Shown: positions 7,531 to 14,462 of the stretch, one piece after another
Numbering within the stretch: the stretch's first letter is position 1
Layout: each line of letters begins with the position of its first letter
NCBI GenBank assembly: GCA_018399935.1
Contig: JAGYNP010000016.1
Location: forward strand, 1 to 16,987
Direction of reading: 5' to 3'
DNA: 16,987 nucleotides
Origin: Candidatus Moraniibacteriota bacterium
Lineage (GTDB): Bacteria > Patescibacteriota > Minisyncoccia > Moranbacterales > DUUL01
Notes under the pieces: model-generated
The model's database searches: none
What the model saw: the letters and a program-made list of their open reading frames with translations, nothing else
Told to the model about the DNA's origin: nothing
Made by a program: the position numbers and the translations under genes

Positions 7531-8454
7531 ATGAAAATAATTAAAAGTATCAAAGAAGAGGCCAAAGAATATGGGATTTCTTTTTGGAGATTACCAGATT
7601 TTTTGATTTTAATAATGGCTTTAATTAATATAGTGGGAATGCTTTCTACTTATTATTTAGCTTTAAATTTTGTTGATGATCCGAGAACGGCGGTTATTTT
7701 TGTAGCAATTGAATCAGCTATTATTTTAATAATTGGAAGTATAGTAGCTGAATCTTCCCGAAAAGTTATTGTTAATTATAAATTGAAAGAAGAGTTTATT
7801 GATTTAGTTTCTCATCAAATTAGAAGTCCAATTACTAATATGAAATGGAATTTAGAATTTTTAAAACAAGAAAAATTATCCAAAAAACAAGAAAAATATG
7901 TTAATAGATTGGCTGGTTCGGTTGAAAAAGTCGTTAGTCTAGTTAACGATTTTGTTTATCTTTCTAGATTAGATCAAAATAAAAAAGAATTAGTTCGACA
8001 AGAGATTGATGCTAGTAATTTTGTAAAGAAAATTCTAAAAGAGATGAAAATTTTTGCTTATTCAAAAGGAGTTGATTTAAAATTTTCAAGTAAATGTGAA
8101 AATTGTTGTATTAAGACTGATCAAAAAAAATTTAAAATAGTTATTGATAATATAATAGAAAATGCTTTAAAGTATAGTGTCGAAGGAAGTCAGGTTGAAA
8201 TTGAAATTTATAATGAAAAGAATGAATTAGTTGTTAAGATTAAAGATTATGGTTGTGGTATTGAAAAAGATGAGCGATCTTTTATTTTTGATAAATTTTA
8301 CAGGGCATCTGAAGCTAAGAAGCTATCAGTAGAAGGAACAGGAGTGGGTTTGTATGTCTCTAAGATTTTATTAGAAGAAATGGGGGGAAGAATTTGGTTT
8401 GAATCAGAATATAAAAAGGGGAGCACTTTCTATATTAGCTTGTTGAATTGTTGA
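7531..8454 (+). CDS. Membrane-bound sensor histidine kinase
   Basis: The product has 307 residues. Two membrane segments (about 23-46 and 53-74) are joined by a very short loop (NFVDDPRTA), so there is almost no extracytoplasmic sensor; the signal is probably from the membrane or a partner protein. The dimerisation and phospho-acceptor helix carries His95 (EEFIDLVSHQIRSPITNMKW, 88-106; the more usual HELRTP has become HQIRSP). The ATPase domain has the N box (DNIIENALKYS, 206-216), G1 (DYGCGI, 239-244), F box (FDKFYR, 253-258) and G2 (GTGVGL, 269-274). The kinase therefore looks complete. The receiver gene begins 20 bases after its stop, so they are a two-component pair. Confidence 0.92.
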   Translation: MKIIKSIKEEAKEYGISFWRLPDFLILIMALINIVGMLSTYYLALNFVDDPRTAVIFVAIESAIILIIGSIVAESSRKVIVNYKLKEEFIDLVSHQIRSPITNMKWNLEFLKQEKLSKKQEKYVNRLAGSVEKVVSLVNDFVYLSRLDQNKKELVRQEIDASNFVKKILKEMKIFAYSKGVDLKFSSKCENCCIKTDQKKFKIVIDNIIENALKYSVEGSQVEIEIYNEKNELVVKIKDYGCGIEKDERSFIFDKFYRASEAKKLSVEGTGVGLYVSKILLEEMGGRIWFESEYKKGSTFYISLLNC

Positions 8455-8474
8455 AAAATAAGTAATTTAAAAAA

Positions 8475-8840
8475 ATGAAAAAAAATAGAATTTTATTTGT
8501 AGAGGATGAAAAAGATCTAAGAGAGACTTTGCAAGAAGCTCTTCAAAATAATAAATTTGAAGTACAAATTGCTGTCAATGGAGAGGATGCTTTGGAGTTA
8601 TTGAAAAATAATAACTACGACTTAATTATTTTGGACATAATTTTACCAAGAAAGAATGGTTTAGAAGTTTTAGAAGAATTTAAAAAAGATAATAAAGATG
8701 TGCCAGTAATTTTATTAACCAATTTGAGTAGTTCTAAGAATATTCAAAAAGCTCTTGAATTAGGAGTTAGGAATTATTTAGTTAAATCTGAGTACGGATT
8801 AAGTGAAATTGTTGAAAAAGTTAAAGAAGTTATAAGTTAA
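8475..8840 (+). CDS. Stand-alone response-regulator receiver (CheY-like)
   Basis: The product has 121 residues and is a single receiver domain: acidic pair Glu10/Asp11 (FVEDEKD), phospho-acceptor Asp54 (DLIILDIILP), Thr82 (ILLTNL), Lys104 (NYLVKSEY), and the loop after Asp54 with PRKNG. No DNA-binding or enzymatic output domain follows, so it probably acts by binding another protein, as CheY and PilG/PilH do. It sits 20 bases after the kinase and 66 bases before pilB, which suggests, without proof, that it controls pilus assembly or twitching. Confidence 0.93.
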   Translation: MKKNRILFVEDEKDLRETLQEALQNNKFEVQIAVNGEDALELLKNNNYDLIILDIILPRKNGLEVLEEFKKDNKDVPVILLTNLSSSKNIQKALELGVRNYLVKSEYGLSEIVEKVKEVIS

Positions 8841-8906
8841 CAGTAAATTTTAAATGTAAAAATTGTAATTTGAAGTTTATTTAGAATTTTTTATTAATAT
8901 TACAAA

Positions 8907-10649
8907 ATGCGTGTTGATTCAAATCAATTAAAAAACTTTTTAGAGGATTCCGAGTTTATTATCAAGGATGAACTGGATAAAGCTTTTGAGGAAGCTCAAA
9001 AAAGGAAAGTTTATTTAGGGAATTTGTTATTGGAAAAAAAACTTATATCGAATATTGATCTTAAAAAAATGCATGCCTATATTTTAGGTATTCCTTTTGT
9101 TGATTTGGAAAAAAAGGAAATTCCTAAAAAAACTCTTCAAATTATTTCTGAATTAGTAGCCAAAAAAAATAATGTAATTGTTTTTAAAAAGGATGGAAAT
9201 GCTTTGAGAGTGGCAATGCTTAATCCCAATGATATTAAAATTATTGATTATTTAAAGAAAAAAACTGGTTTTGAAATTATACCTTGTTTAACAACTGAGA
9301 ATAGTCTTAATCAAGCTCTGAAGCAATATAAGAAAAGTTTGCAAGCTGAATTTGGTGAAATAATTAATGAGGATGTGGATGATAAATCTGATCAAAAAGA
9401 ATTAAAAAAAATTGCTGAAGACCTACCAATTATTAAAATAGTTGATACGCTACTTGAACATGCTATTTTACAATCAGCTTCGGATATTCATATAGAACCA
9501 GATGAAAAGGAAGTAAGGGCTAGATATAGAATAGATGGAATTTTACATGATGCTATGACTTTGCCTAAACAAGTGATGTTTGGAATTGTGGCAAGAATAA
9601 AAGTTTTGTCTAATTTGAAATTGGATGAACATCGAATACCTCAAGATGGTCGTTTCAAAATTGAAATTGATGAAAAAAGAATTTCTTTTCGAGTCTCAAT
9701 TTTACCTGTTTTTGCTGGAGAAAAGATAGTAATGAGAGTTTTGGATGATTCAGCTAAAGGGTTGAGTTTGGAAAATTTGGGTTTAGAGAATGAAGCAAAA
9801 AAAAGAGTCAAACGAGCCATTGATCAACCTAACGGAATTTTCTTAGTAACTGGACCAACTGGAAGTGGAAAAACTACTACGCTATATACTATTCTTGGGA
9901 TGTTAAATACTCCTAAGGTTAATATTTCAACCATTGAAGATCCGATTGAATATCAAATATCGAGAATAAATCAAACTCAAGTTAAATCAAAAGTTGGAAT
10001 GACTTTTGCTACAGGCTTAAGAGCTTTATTGAGACAAGATCCAGATGTGATAATGGTTGGAGAGATTAGAGACAAGGAAACAATGAAAATATCTTTAAAT
10101 GCTGCTATGACTGGTCATTTGGTTTTATCTACTTTACATACTAATTCAGCTGCTGCTGCTATTCCTAGAATGAGTGATATGGATGCTGAATCTTTTTTGA
10201 TTGCTTCTACTATTAATACTGTAGTAGCACAAAGATTAGTTAGAAAGATTTGTCCCGAATGTATAGAAGAATATAAATTAACCAAAAATGAAATTGATGA
10301 GTTAAAAGATAGAATAGATTTTGATTATGTTTTGAGTTCTTTAAAAAAGAATAATGAAAATTTATCAAAAGAGATATCGCAAGCTAAAACTATTGAAGAA
10401 TTGAAATTTTTCAGAGGAAAAGGTTGTAAAGCTTGTAATAATGAAGGTTACAAAGGAAGAGTCGGAATATATGAAGTTTTAGAAATTTCCGAAGGAGTTA
10501 AAAAATTAATTAGTCAAAATGCAATTTCTTCTGAAATAGAAAAAAAGGCTGTGGAGGAAGGTATGAATACTATGATAGTGGATGGTTTTGCGAAAATTTT
10601 TACAGGGAAGACCAGTTTGGAAGAAGTGCTTAGAGTAACCAAAGAATAA
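8907..10649 (+). CDS. pilB: Type IV pilus assembly ATPase PilB
   Basis: The product has 580 residues, full length for GspE/PilB. The N-terminal domain (about 1-145) has the MshEN-like pattern LGNLLLEKKLIS...IPFVDL. The central part has DLPIIKIVDTLLEHAILQSASDIHIEP (172-198) and RYRIDGIL (207-213). Walker A is GPTGSGKT (316-323), the Asp box lies around TIEDPIEYQ (342-350), Walker B is RQDPDVIMVGEIRD (376-389) and the His box HLVLSTLHTN (404-413). The zinc site has Cys449 and Cys452 (CPEC) with Cys507 and Cys510 (CKAC). The 54 residues between the two cysteine pairs are charged and longer than in many relatives. It powers pilin polymerisation at the inner face of the membrane, with PilC. No PilT retraction ATPase is visible. 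Confidence 0.96.
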   Translation: MRVDSNQLKNFLEDSEFIIKDELDKAFEEAQKRKVYLGNLLLEKKLISNIDLKKMHAYILGIPFVDLEKKEIPKKTLQIISELVAKKNNVIVFKKDGNALRVAMLNPNDIKIIDYLKKKTGFEIIPCLTTENSLNQALKQYKKSLQAEFGEIINEDVDDKSDQKELKKIAEDLPIIKIVDTLLEHAILQSASDIHIEPDEKEVRARYRIDGILHDAMTLPKQVMFGIVARIKVLSNLKLDEHRIPQDGRFKIEIDEKRISFRVSILPVFAGEKIVMRVLDDSAKGLSLENLGLENEAKKRVKRAIDQPNGIFLVTGPTGSGKTTTLYTILGMLNTPKVNISTIEDPIEYQISRINQTQVKSKVGMTFATGLRALLRQDPDVIMVGEIRDKETMKISLNAAMTGHLVLSTLHTNSAAAAIPRMSDMDAESFLIASTINTVVAQRLVRKICPECIEEYKLTKNEIDELKDRIDFDYVLSSLKKNNENLSKEISQAKTIEELKFFRGKGCKACNNEGYKGRVGIYEVLEISEGVKKLISQNAISSEIEKKAVEEGMNTMIVDGFAKIFTGKTSLEEVLRVTKE

Positions 10650-10817
10650 TAATTATAGATTTGGTACATTTCTTTGTCAGATTTTCTGCTACTCGTTTAC
10701 CGCATCGATTTAGTGTGCCTTGCTAGTTGTTCAAATCTTTCTTGAATTGCACTCAAATCTGTAATCACTATAAATATAAGTATATTTTTAATAATTGGTT
10801 GGTAAGGTTTGAGTTCT
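10650..10817. other. Spacer between pilB and pilC with a possible gene remnant on the minus strand
   Basis: This spacer is less AT-rich than other gaps. On the minus strand an open stretch ends at a TAA (10697-10699) and reads DLSAIQERFEQLARHTKSMR. A different frame continues RVAENLTKKC after it, as if one frameshift had occurred. The first part faintly recalls the N-terminus of some transposases (ISAzo13 type), but the match is by eye and too short to name. pilB and pilC are normally closer together, so something may have been inserted and decayed here. Confidence 0.15.
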
Positions 10818-10853
10818 CTTTATGAACTTTATGAACTTTATAAACTTTATAAA
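10818..10853. repeat. Four tandem 9-bp repeats directly before pilC
   Basis: CTTTATGAA occurs twice (10818-10826, 10827-10835), then CTTTATAAA twice (10836-10844, 10845-10853). The array ends seven bases before the pilC ATG, where the ribosome would bind, so a change in copy number would move upstream signals by nine bases. Related units occur in reverse orientation at 14081-14114. Confidence 0.85.
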
Positions 10854-10860
10854 CTAAATA

Positions 10861-12069
10861 ATGAAGTTTGAATACATAGCTAAAAATAAAAAAGGTCAAA
10901 AAGAAAATGGCAAGATGGAAGCGGTTGATCAAAAAGAAGTGGCTAAAAAGTTAAAGGAAAAAGAACTTTGGCCTACTTATATTGGGGAAATAAAAAAAAA
11001 GGTTAAAGGAAAAAGCTTTATTTCAGGAGTTTTCACTGTTCCCTTGAAAAACAAAATGATTTTTTGTCGGCATTTAGGTGTAATGGTGTCTTCCGGGTTG
11101 TCTATTGCTAGAGCTTTAAATGATTTAGGAAAACAAGAAAAAAATAAAAGTTTTAAAAAGATAATTTTAACTTTAGAAGGAGATGTTAAAAAAGGTCTTT
11201 CTTTGGCGGATGCTATGACAAAACATCCTCAGGCTTTTGATAAAGTTTTTACTTCTATGATTAAAGTAGGAGAAACTGGAGGCTCTTTGGAGGATATTTT
11301 GAGTATCTTGTCTCTTCAATTAGAAAAAGATCATAAGTTAATTTCAAAAGTTAGGGGAGCTTTAATTTACCCAGCTATTATAGTTGTTGTTATGATAACA
11401 ATAGCTATTTTAATGATGATATTTGTTATTCCTAAAATTACTCAAGTTTTTGAAGAATTTAACGCTGATTTACCACTGTTAACTCGAATTGTAATTGGAA
11501 TTAGCGATTTTATGGCTAATCAAATAATTTTAACTTTTGGAATAATTTTTGCTTTAGTTGGTTCAGTTTTCTTTTTTTATAAAAGTTCTTTAGGGGAAAA
11601 ATTTTTTCATAAAGTATTTTTAAAACTTCCAGTTATAAATATTTTGGTTATGAAATTAAATAGTGCCCGGTTTGCTAGAATTCTTGGTTCTTTATTAGAA
11701 AGCGGTGTTTCTTTGGTTGAAGCTTTAAAGATTACTTCTGATACTTTGGGCAATTATTATTTTAAAATAAGTATAGAAAAAGCTTCAAATGAAGTTCAAA
11801 AAGGAAAAGCTTTGTCTGAAATTTTAGAACAATCAAATTCTCCTTTTCCTTTCTTGGTTATAAATATGTTGAAAGTTGGCGAAGAAACAGGTAAAACGCC
11901 GGATGTTTTGAAAAAATTAGCTGGTTTTTATGAAGAAGAGGTTGAACAAAGTACTCAAAATCTTTCAGCTATTATTGAACCAGTTTTGATGGTTTTGGTA
12001 GGAATAGCAGTGGCTGGTTTTGCGATTGCGATTATTAAACCAATATATTCTCTAATGGATCTTGTTTAG
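10861..12069 (+). CDS. pilC: Type IV pilus inner-membrane platform protein PilC
   Basis: The product has 402 residues, the normal GspF/PilC length. After a cytoplasmic N-terminal part (FEYIAKNKKGQKENGKMEA), two homologous GspF domains follow at about 68-191 and 270-393. Each has the family signature: VGETGGSLEDIL (136-147) and VGEETGKTPDVL (339-350). Three membrane segments lie at about 170-190, 222-241 and 373-393. PilC forms the base on which PilB turns to add pilin subunits. Start ATG 10861 gives the conserved N-terminus. Five codons from its end a GTTTAG word repeat begins. Confidence 0.95.
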   Translation: MKFEYIAKNKKGQKENGKMEAVDQKEVAKKLKEKELWPTYIGEIKKKVKGKSFISGVFTVPLKNKMIFCRHLGVMVSSGLSIARALNDLGKQEKNKSFKKIILTLEGDVKKGLSLADAMTKHPQAFDKVFTSMIKVGETGGSLEDILSILSLQLEKDHKLISKVRGALIYPAIIVVVMITIAILMMIFVIPKITQVFEEFNADLPLLTRIVIGISDFMANQIILTFGIIFALVGSVFFFYKSSLGEKFFHKVFLKLPVINILVMKLNSARFARILGSLLESGVSLVEALKITSDTLGNYYFKISIEKASNEVQKGKALSEILEQSNSPFPFLVINMLKVGEETGKTPDVLKKLAGFYEEEVEQSTQNLSAIIEPVLMVLVGIAVAGFAIAIIKPIYSLMDLV

Positions 12070-12106
12070 ACTCCGTTTAGGGTTTAGTGTCTAGAATTCA
12101 GAATTT
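12064..12106. repeat. Short word repeats between pilC and the first pseudopilin gene
   Basis: GTTTAGA (12064-12070, overlapping the pilC stop), GTTTAGG (12075-12081) and GTTTAGT (12082-12088) are followed by AGAATTC and AGAATTT (12093-12106). The copies are degenerate and short, and no function is evident. Confidence 0.5.
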
Positions 12107-12118
12107 TAAAAAAAGTGT

Positions 12119-13444
12119 ATGAGCAACAAAGGAACAACATTTATTGAAATCCTGATTAGTATAGCTATAGTTAGTTTTTTAATTGTAACTATCTATTTGG
12201 CTTTAACTAAGGTCGTTTCTAATATGGGAGAATCTAAACAAAGAGTGGGGGCAATTGTTATTGCCAATGAAAAAATGGAAATTATAAGGAATCTTGATTA
12301 CGGTGAAGTTGGGGTGGTTGGGGGAGTTGTTGATGGGCCAATGTTGGCTTCAGAAACAATTACTAGGAATGGTTTTGATTATGAAGTGTATATTGATGTT
12401 CGTTATATTGATGATGAATTTGATGGAACTGGAATTGATGATTTAATTCCAACTGATTACAAGTTTGTGGAAGTAACAGTTAATTGGGATCATTTAGGAT
12501 CAACTAAATCAGTTCAATTTGGTTCAAATTTTGTTCCAGATGGAATTGAAACTAATATGGGTGGAGGAACTTTGGTTTTAAATACAATGACTTCAGGAGG
12601 AGACAATGTTTCTGACGTCACTGTTAGTCTAGATAGCATTGAAGATAGCCCAAGTGTCAATTATACAACTACAACTGATAGTCAAGGAAGTTTAGTTTTA
12701 CAAGGTGTTCCGAATCAAACTTATCGAATGACATTATCAAAAAATGATTATGAAAATATTAGAACTTACCCTAATCCACCTATTTCTAGTTTTGATCCAG
12801 TAGATAGTGATTTTTATGTTAATGAAGGAGATTTGAACTCTAAGAATTTTTTAGTTAATTTAGCTTCTGACCTTAAATTTAAAGCTATTGATGCTATGAA
12901 TGGTTCAGCTATTTCGGGGGTAGATATTAATTTAAAAGGTGGCAGGAAAATTGGCAGTGAGCCAACTACTTATAATTTGGATGACACATCAACTACTAAT
13001 TCAATTGGAGAAATTTCTTATGATAATATAAGTCCTGGTATTTATGAAATTGTTAATTGGCAAACAATGGGAGTGGGTGATTATAAATATGTTGGTTCAA
13101 CTAATAAGACTAATTTTAGTTTAGAATCTGGAGTAAGCGAAGAGTTGGAATTAATTTTTGCTGATGAAAATGAAATATCCTTATTTTTGTCAGTGGTTGA
13201 TGATTCTACTGGAAATCCTATTGAAGGAGCTGTAGTAGGTGTGATTGGTCCTAGTGAATTTGATCAAAGTATTACTACCGGTGAAAATGGTGATGCTTTT
13301 TTTCCTTTGCTACAAGATCCTTTAATTTTAATGGAAAATGCTGAATATACAGTAGAAGTTAGAATAAATGGTTATCAAGATTATTCGGATATTATTAGTC
13401 TTAATAATCTTACAGAAAAAGAGATAAGATTAATTTCAAATTAA
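12119..13444 (+). CDS. Large pseudopilin (PilV-like) with three tandem beta-sandwich domains
   Basis: The product has 441 residues, far longer than an ordinary pseudopilin. The prepilin signal is NKG^TTFIE: Gly5 before the cleavage site, Glu10 at mature +5, then a hydrophobic helix to about residue 30. ANEKMEIIRNLDYGEVG (49-65) is typical of PilV-type minor pilins. From about 150 three similar beta-rich units follow (about 150-245, 251-345, 352-440), each with the pattern of carboxypeptidase-regulatory/transthyretin-like domains: (D/S)G x (V/I) SLV/INL..., then a T-T-x-S-x-G turn, then GxY or AEYTVEVxxxGY. Such domains are common in surface adhesins. It probably sits at or near the pilus tip and contacts a surface or host cell. 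The number and borders of the domains are judged by eye. Confidence 0.8.
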   Translation: MSNKGTTFIEILISIAIVSFLIVTIYLALTKVVSNMGESKQRVGAIVIANEKMEIIRNLDYGEVGVVGGVVDGPMLASETITRNGFDYEVYIDVRYIDDEFDGTGIDDLIPTDYKFVEVTVNWDHLGSTKSVQFGSNFVPDGIETNMGGGTLVLNTMTSGGDNVSDVTVSLDSIEDSPSVNYTTTTDSQGSLVLQGVPNQTYRMTLSKNDYENIRTYPNPPISSFDPVDSDFYVNEGDLNSKNFLVNLASDLKFKAIDAMNGSAISGVDINLKGGRKIGSEPTTYNLDDTSTTNSIGEISYDNISPGIYEIVNWQTMGVGDYKYVGSTNKTNFSLESGVSEELELIFADENEISLFLSVVDDSTGNPIEGAVVGVIGPSEFDQSITTGENGDAFFPLLQDPLILMENAEYTVEVRINGYQDYSDIISLNNLTEKEIRLISN

Positions 13445-13460
13445 TTTTTAATAAACAGAA

Positions 13461-14072
13461 TTGTTAAATATAAATAAAAACGGAATGACAATTGTGGAAT
13501 TAATGGTAGCTACAACTATTTTAGTTTTAATTAGTGCAATAGTTACTTTAGCTTTAATAAAAACATTTTCAATTAATAAGTATACTATAGAACAAGGTTT
13601 GAATAATAGTAATTTACAATTATCAATTAGTAATTTTACTAAAAATATTAGAGAAGCTCGACAATCTGATGCGGGGGATTATTTGATATTAACTGGAGAG
13701 GATTTTAGTTTAAAATTTTTTTCTGATGTGGATGATGATACGGTTGTCGAAAGACTCCATTATTTTTTAGAAAATGAATATTTTAAACTAGGTATTACAA
13801 AACCAAGTGGTTTTCCACTTCAATATTCTGCTAGTGATGAGGAAGTTAAAATAATAGGAAGTAATATCTTAAATGGTATTTCAGAACCAATTTTTTATTA
13901 TTATAATGGAGAAAGTTTAAGTGACTTAGAAGATAATCCTTTAACAACTCCTATTACTCCCAATGATGTTAGTTTAATTAAACTTCATTTAATTACCAAT
14001 GTTAATCCAGAGCAAAATCCAACCGATATGCATTTGGAAACTTTGATTAGACCGAGGAATGTGGATTATTAG
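13461..14072 (+). CDS. Pseudopilin, PilW/GspJ-like
   Basis: The product has 203 residues. The prepilin cleavage motif is KNG^MTIVE: Gly8 precedes the cut, Glu13 is mature +5, and VATTILVLISAIVTLALI forms the N-terminal helix. SNLQLSISNFTKNIREA (50-66) resembles the first part of PilW/GspJ minor pilins; the rest is a mixed beta domain (KFFSDVDDDTVVERLHYFL, FYYYNGESL). The start is TTG 13461. The only in-frame ATG (13485) encodes the residue right after the cleavage site and would remove Gly8, and two stops lie just upstream, so the TTG is required. With the neighbouring PilV-like protein it would form the priming or tip complex. Confidence 0.85.
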   Translation: MLNINKNGMTIVELMVATTILVLISAIVTLALIKTFSINKYTIEQGLNNSNLQLSISNFTKNIREARQSDAGDYLILTGEDFSLKFFSDVDDDTVVERLHYFLENEYFKLGITKPSGFPLQYSASDEEVKIIGSNILNGISEPIFYYYNGESLSDLEDNPLTTPITPNDVSLIKLHLITNVNPEQNPTDMHLETLIRPRNVDY

Positions 14073-14080
14073 TTAGAAAG

Positions 14081-14114
14081 TCCATAAAGTCCATAAAGTA
14101 AAAAGTTTATAAAG
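14081..14114. repeat. 9-bp repeats after the pseudopilin genes
   Basis: TCCATAAAG occurs twice (14081-14098) and, after TAAAAAG, TTTATAAAG follows (14106-14114). TTTATAAAG is the exact reverse complement of the CTTTATAAA unit before pilC, and TCCATAAAG differs by one base from the reverse complement of CTTTATGAA. The rest of the gap up to 14196 is AT-rich, holds one 7-bp inverted repeat (AATTGTT 14160-14166 with AACAATT 14182-14188) and shows no gene. Confidence 0.7.
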
Positions 14115-14196
14115 TTTGGCTAAGTTGAATAGTCGAGAGGTTAAATTATTGGATGACTAAATTGTTGAAAATTAGCAATTTAACAATTAAGTTAAA

Positions 14197-14225
14197 TTGA
14201 CAAAATCTTAATAAAAGTTTATTAT
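14197..14225 (+). promoter_or_regulatory. Promoter of the T-box leader and glyQS
   Basis: TTGACA (14197-14202) matches the -35 consensus exactly. A 17-base spacer leads to TATTAT (14220-14225), which differs from TATAAT at one position. Transcription should start near 14232, just before the first helix of the T-box leader. This is the best promoter in the window. Confidence 0.7.
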
Positions 14226-14231
14226 TAGAAT

Positions 14232-14389
14232 GTTCTTTATTGAGTGAAGAGATGGTAAATCTTCAAACAAACTTAATTAAATTTAATAAGTGCCTCAATA
14301 ATTTTGGGGAAGTCGGGTGGAACCGCGGGAAACCTCGCTCCGGCAATTCAATGTTATGTTTTGAATTGTAAGAGCGAGGTTTTTATTTT
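14232..14389 (+). promoter_or_regulatory. Glycine T-box riboswitch leader
   Basis: The T-box sequence GGGTGGAACCGCGGG lies at 14315-14329. Its antiterminator can be drawn fully: A1 GTCGGG 14312-14317 with TCCGGC 14339-14344; the seven-base bulge TGGAACC 14318-14324; A2 GCGGG 14325-14329 with CTCGC 14334-14338; loop AAAC. The bulge TGGA would pair with UCCA at the tRNA 3' end, and bacterial glycine tRNA has U73, which fits the gene controlled. Upstream, TTATTGAG 14237-14244 pairs exactly with CTCAATAA 14294-14301 as the base of a short Stem I containing a small hairpin (TGAAGA/TCTTCA). A GGT glycine codon at 14254-14256 in that hairpin loop is a possible specifier. No Stem II or III is seen, as in compact glyQS leaders. 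Uncharged tRNA-Gly would favour the antiterminator and permit transcription. Confidence 0.9.
14331..14389 (+). terminator. Conditional intrinsic terminator of the T-box
   Basis: AACCTCGCTC (14331-14340) pairs exactly with GAGCGAGGTT (14372-14381), followed by TTTATTTT. An inner helix CAATTCAA/TTGAATTG (14344-14351 with 14361-14368) extends the hairpin. The 5' arm contains the bases used by the antiterminator, so the two folds exclude each other. Confidence 0.9.
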
Positions 14390-14413
14390 CTGTAAAAATT
14401 ATCCAGGCAATCC

Positions 14414-14457
14414 CTAACTAACTAATCAACTAATTGACTAACTAATTAACTAACTAA
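14414..14457. repeat. Degenerate CTAA tandem repeats before glyQS
   Basis: About ten copies of CTAA with single-base variants (CTAACTAACTAATCAACTAA and on) fill the last stretch before the glyQS ATG. They occupy the place of the ribosome binding site, and no purine-rich motif is present there. Confidence 0.75.
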
Positions 14458-14462
14458 ACATT

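Noticed and set aside
10818..10853. CRISPR-like array
   Set aside because: The units are 9 bp and directly joined, with no spacers and no cas genes.
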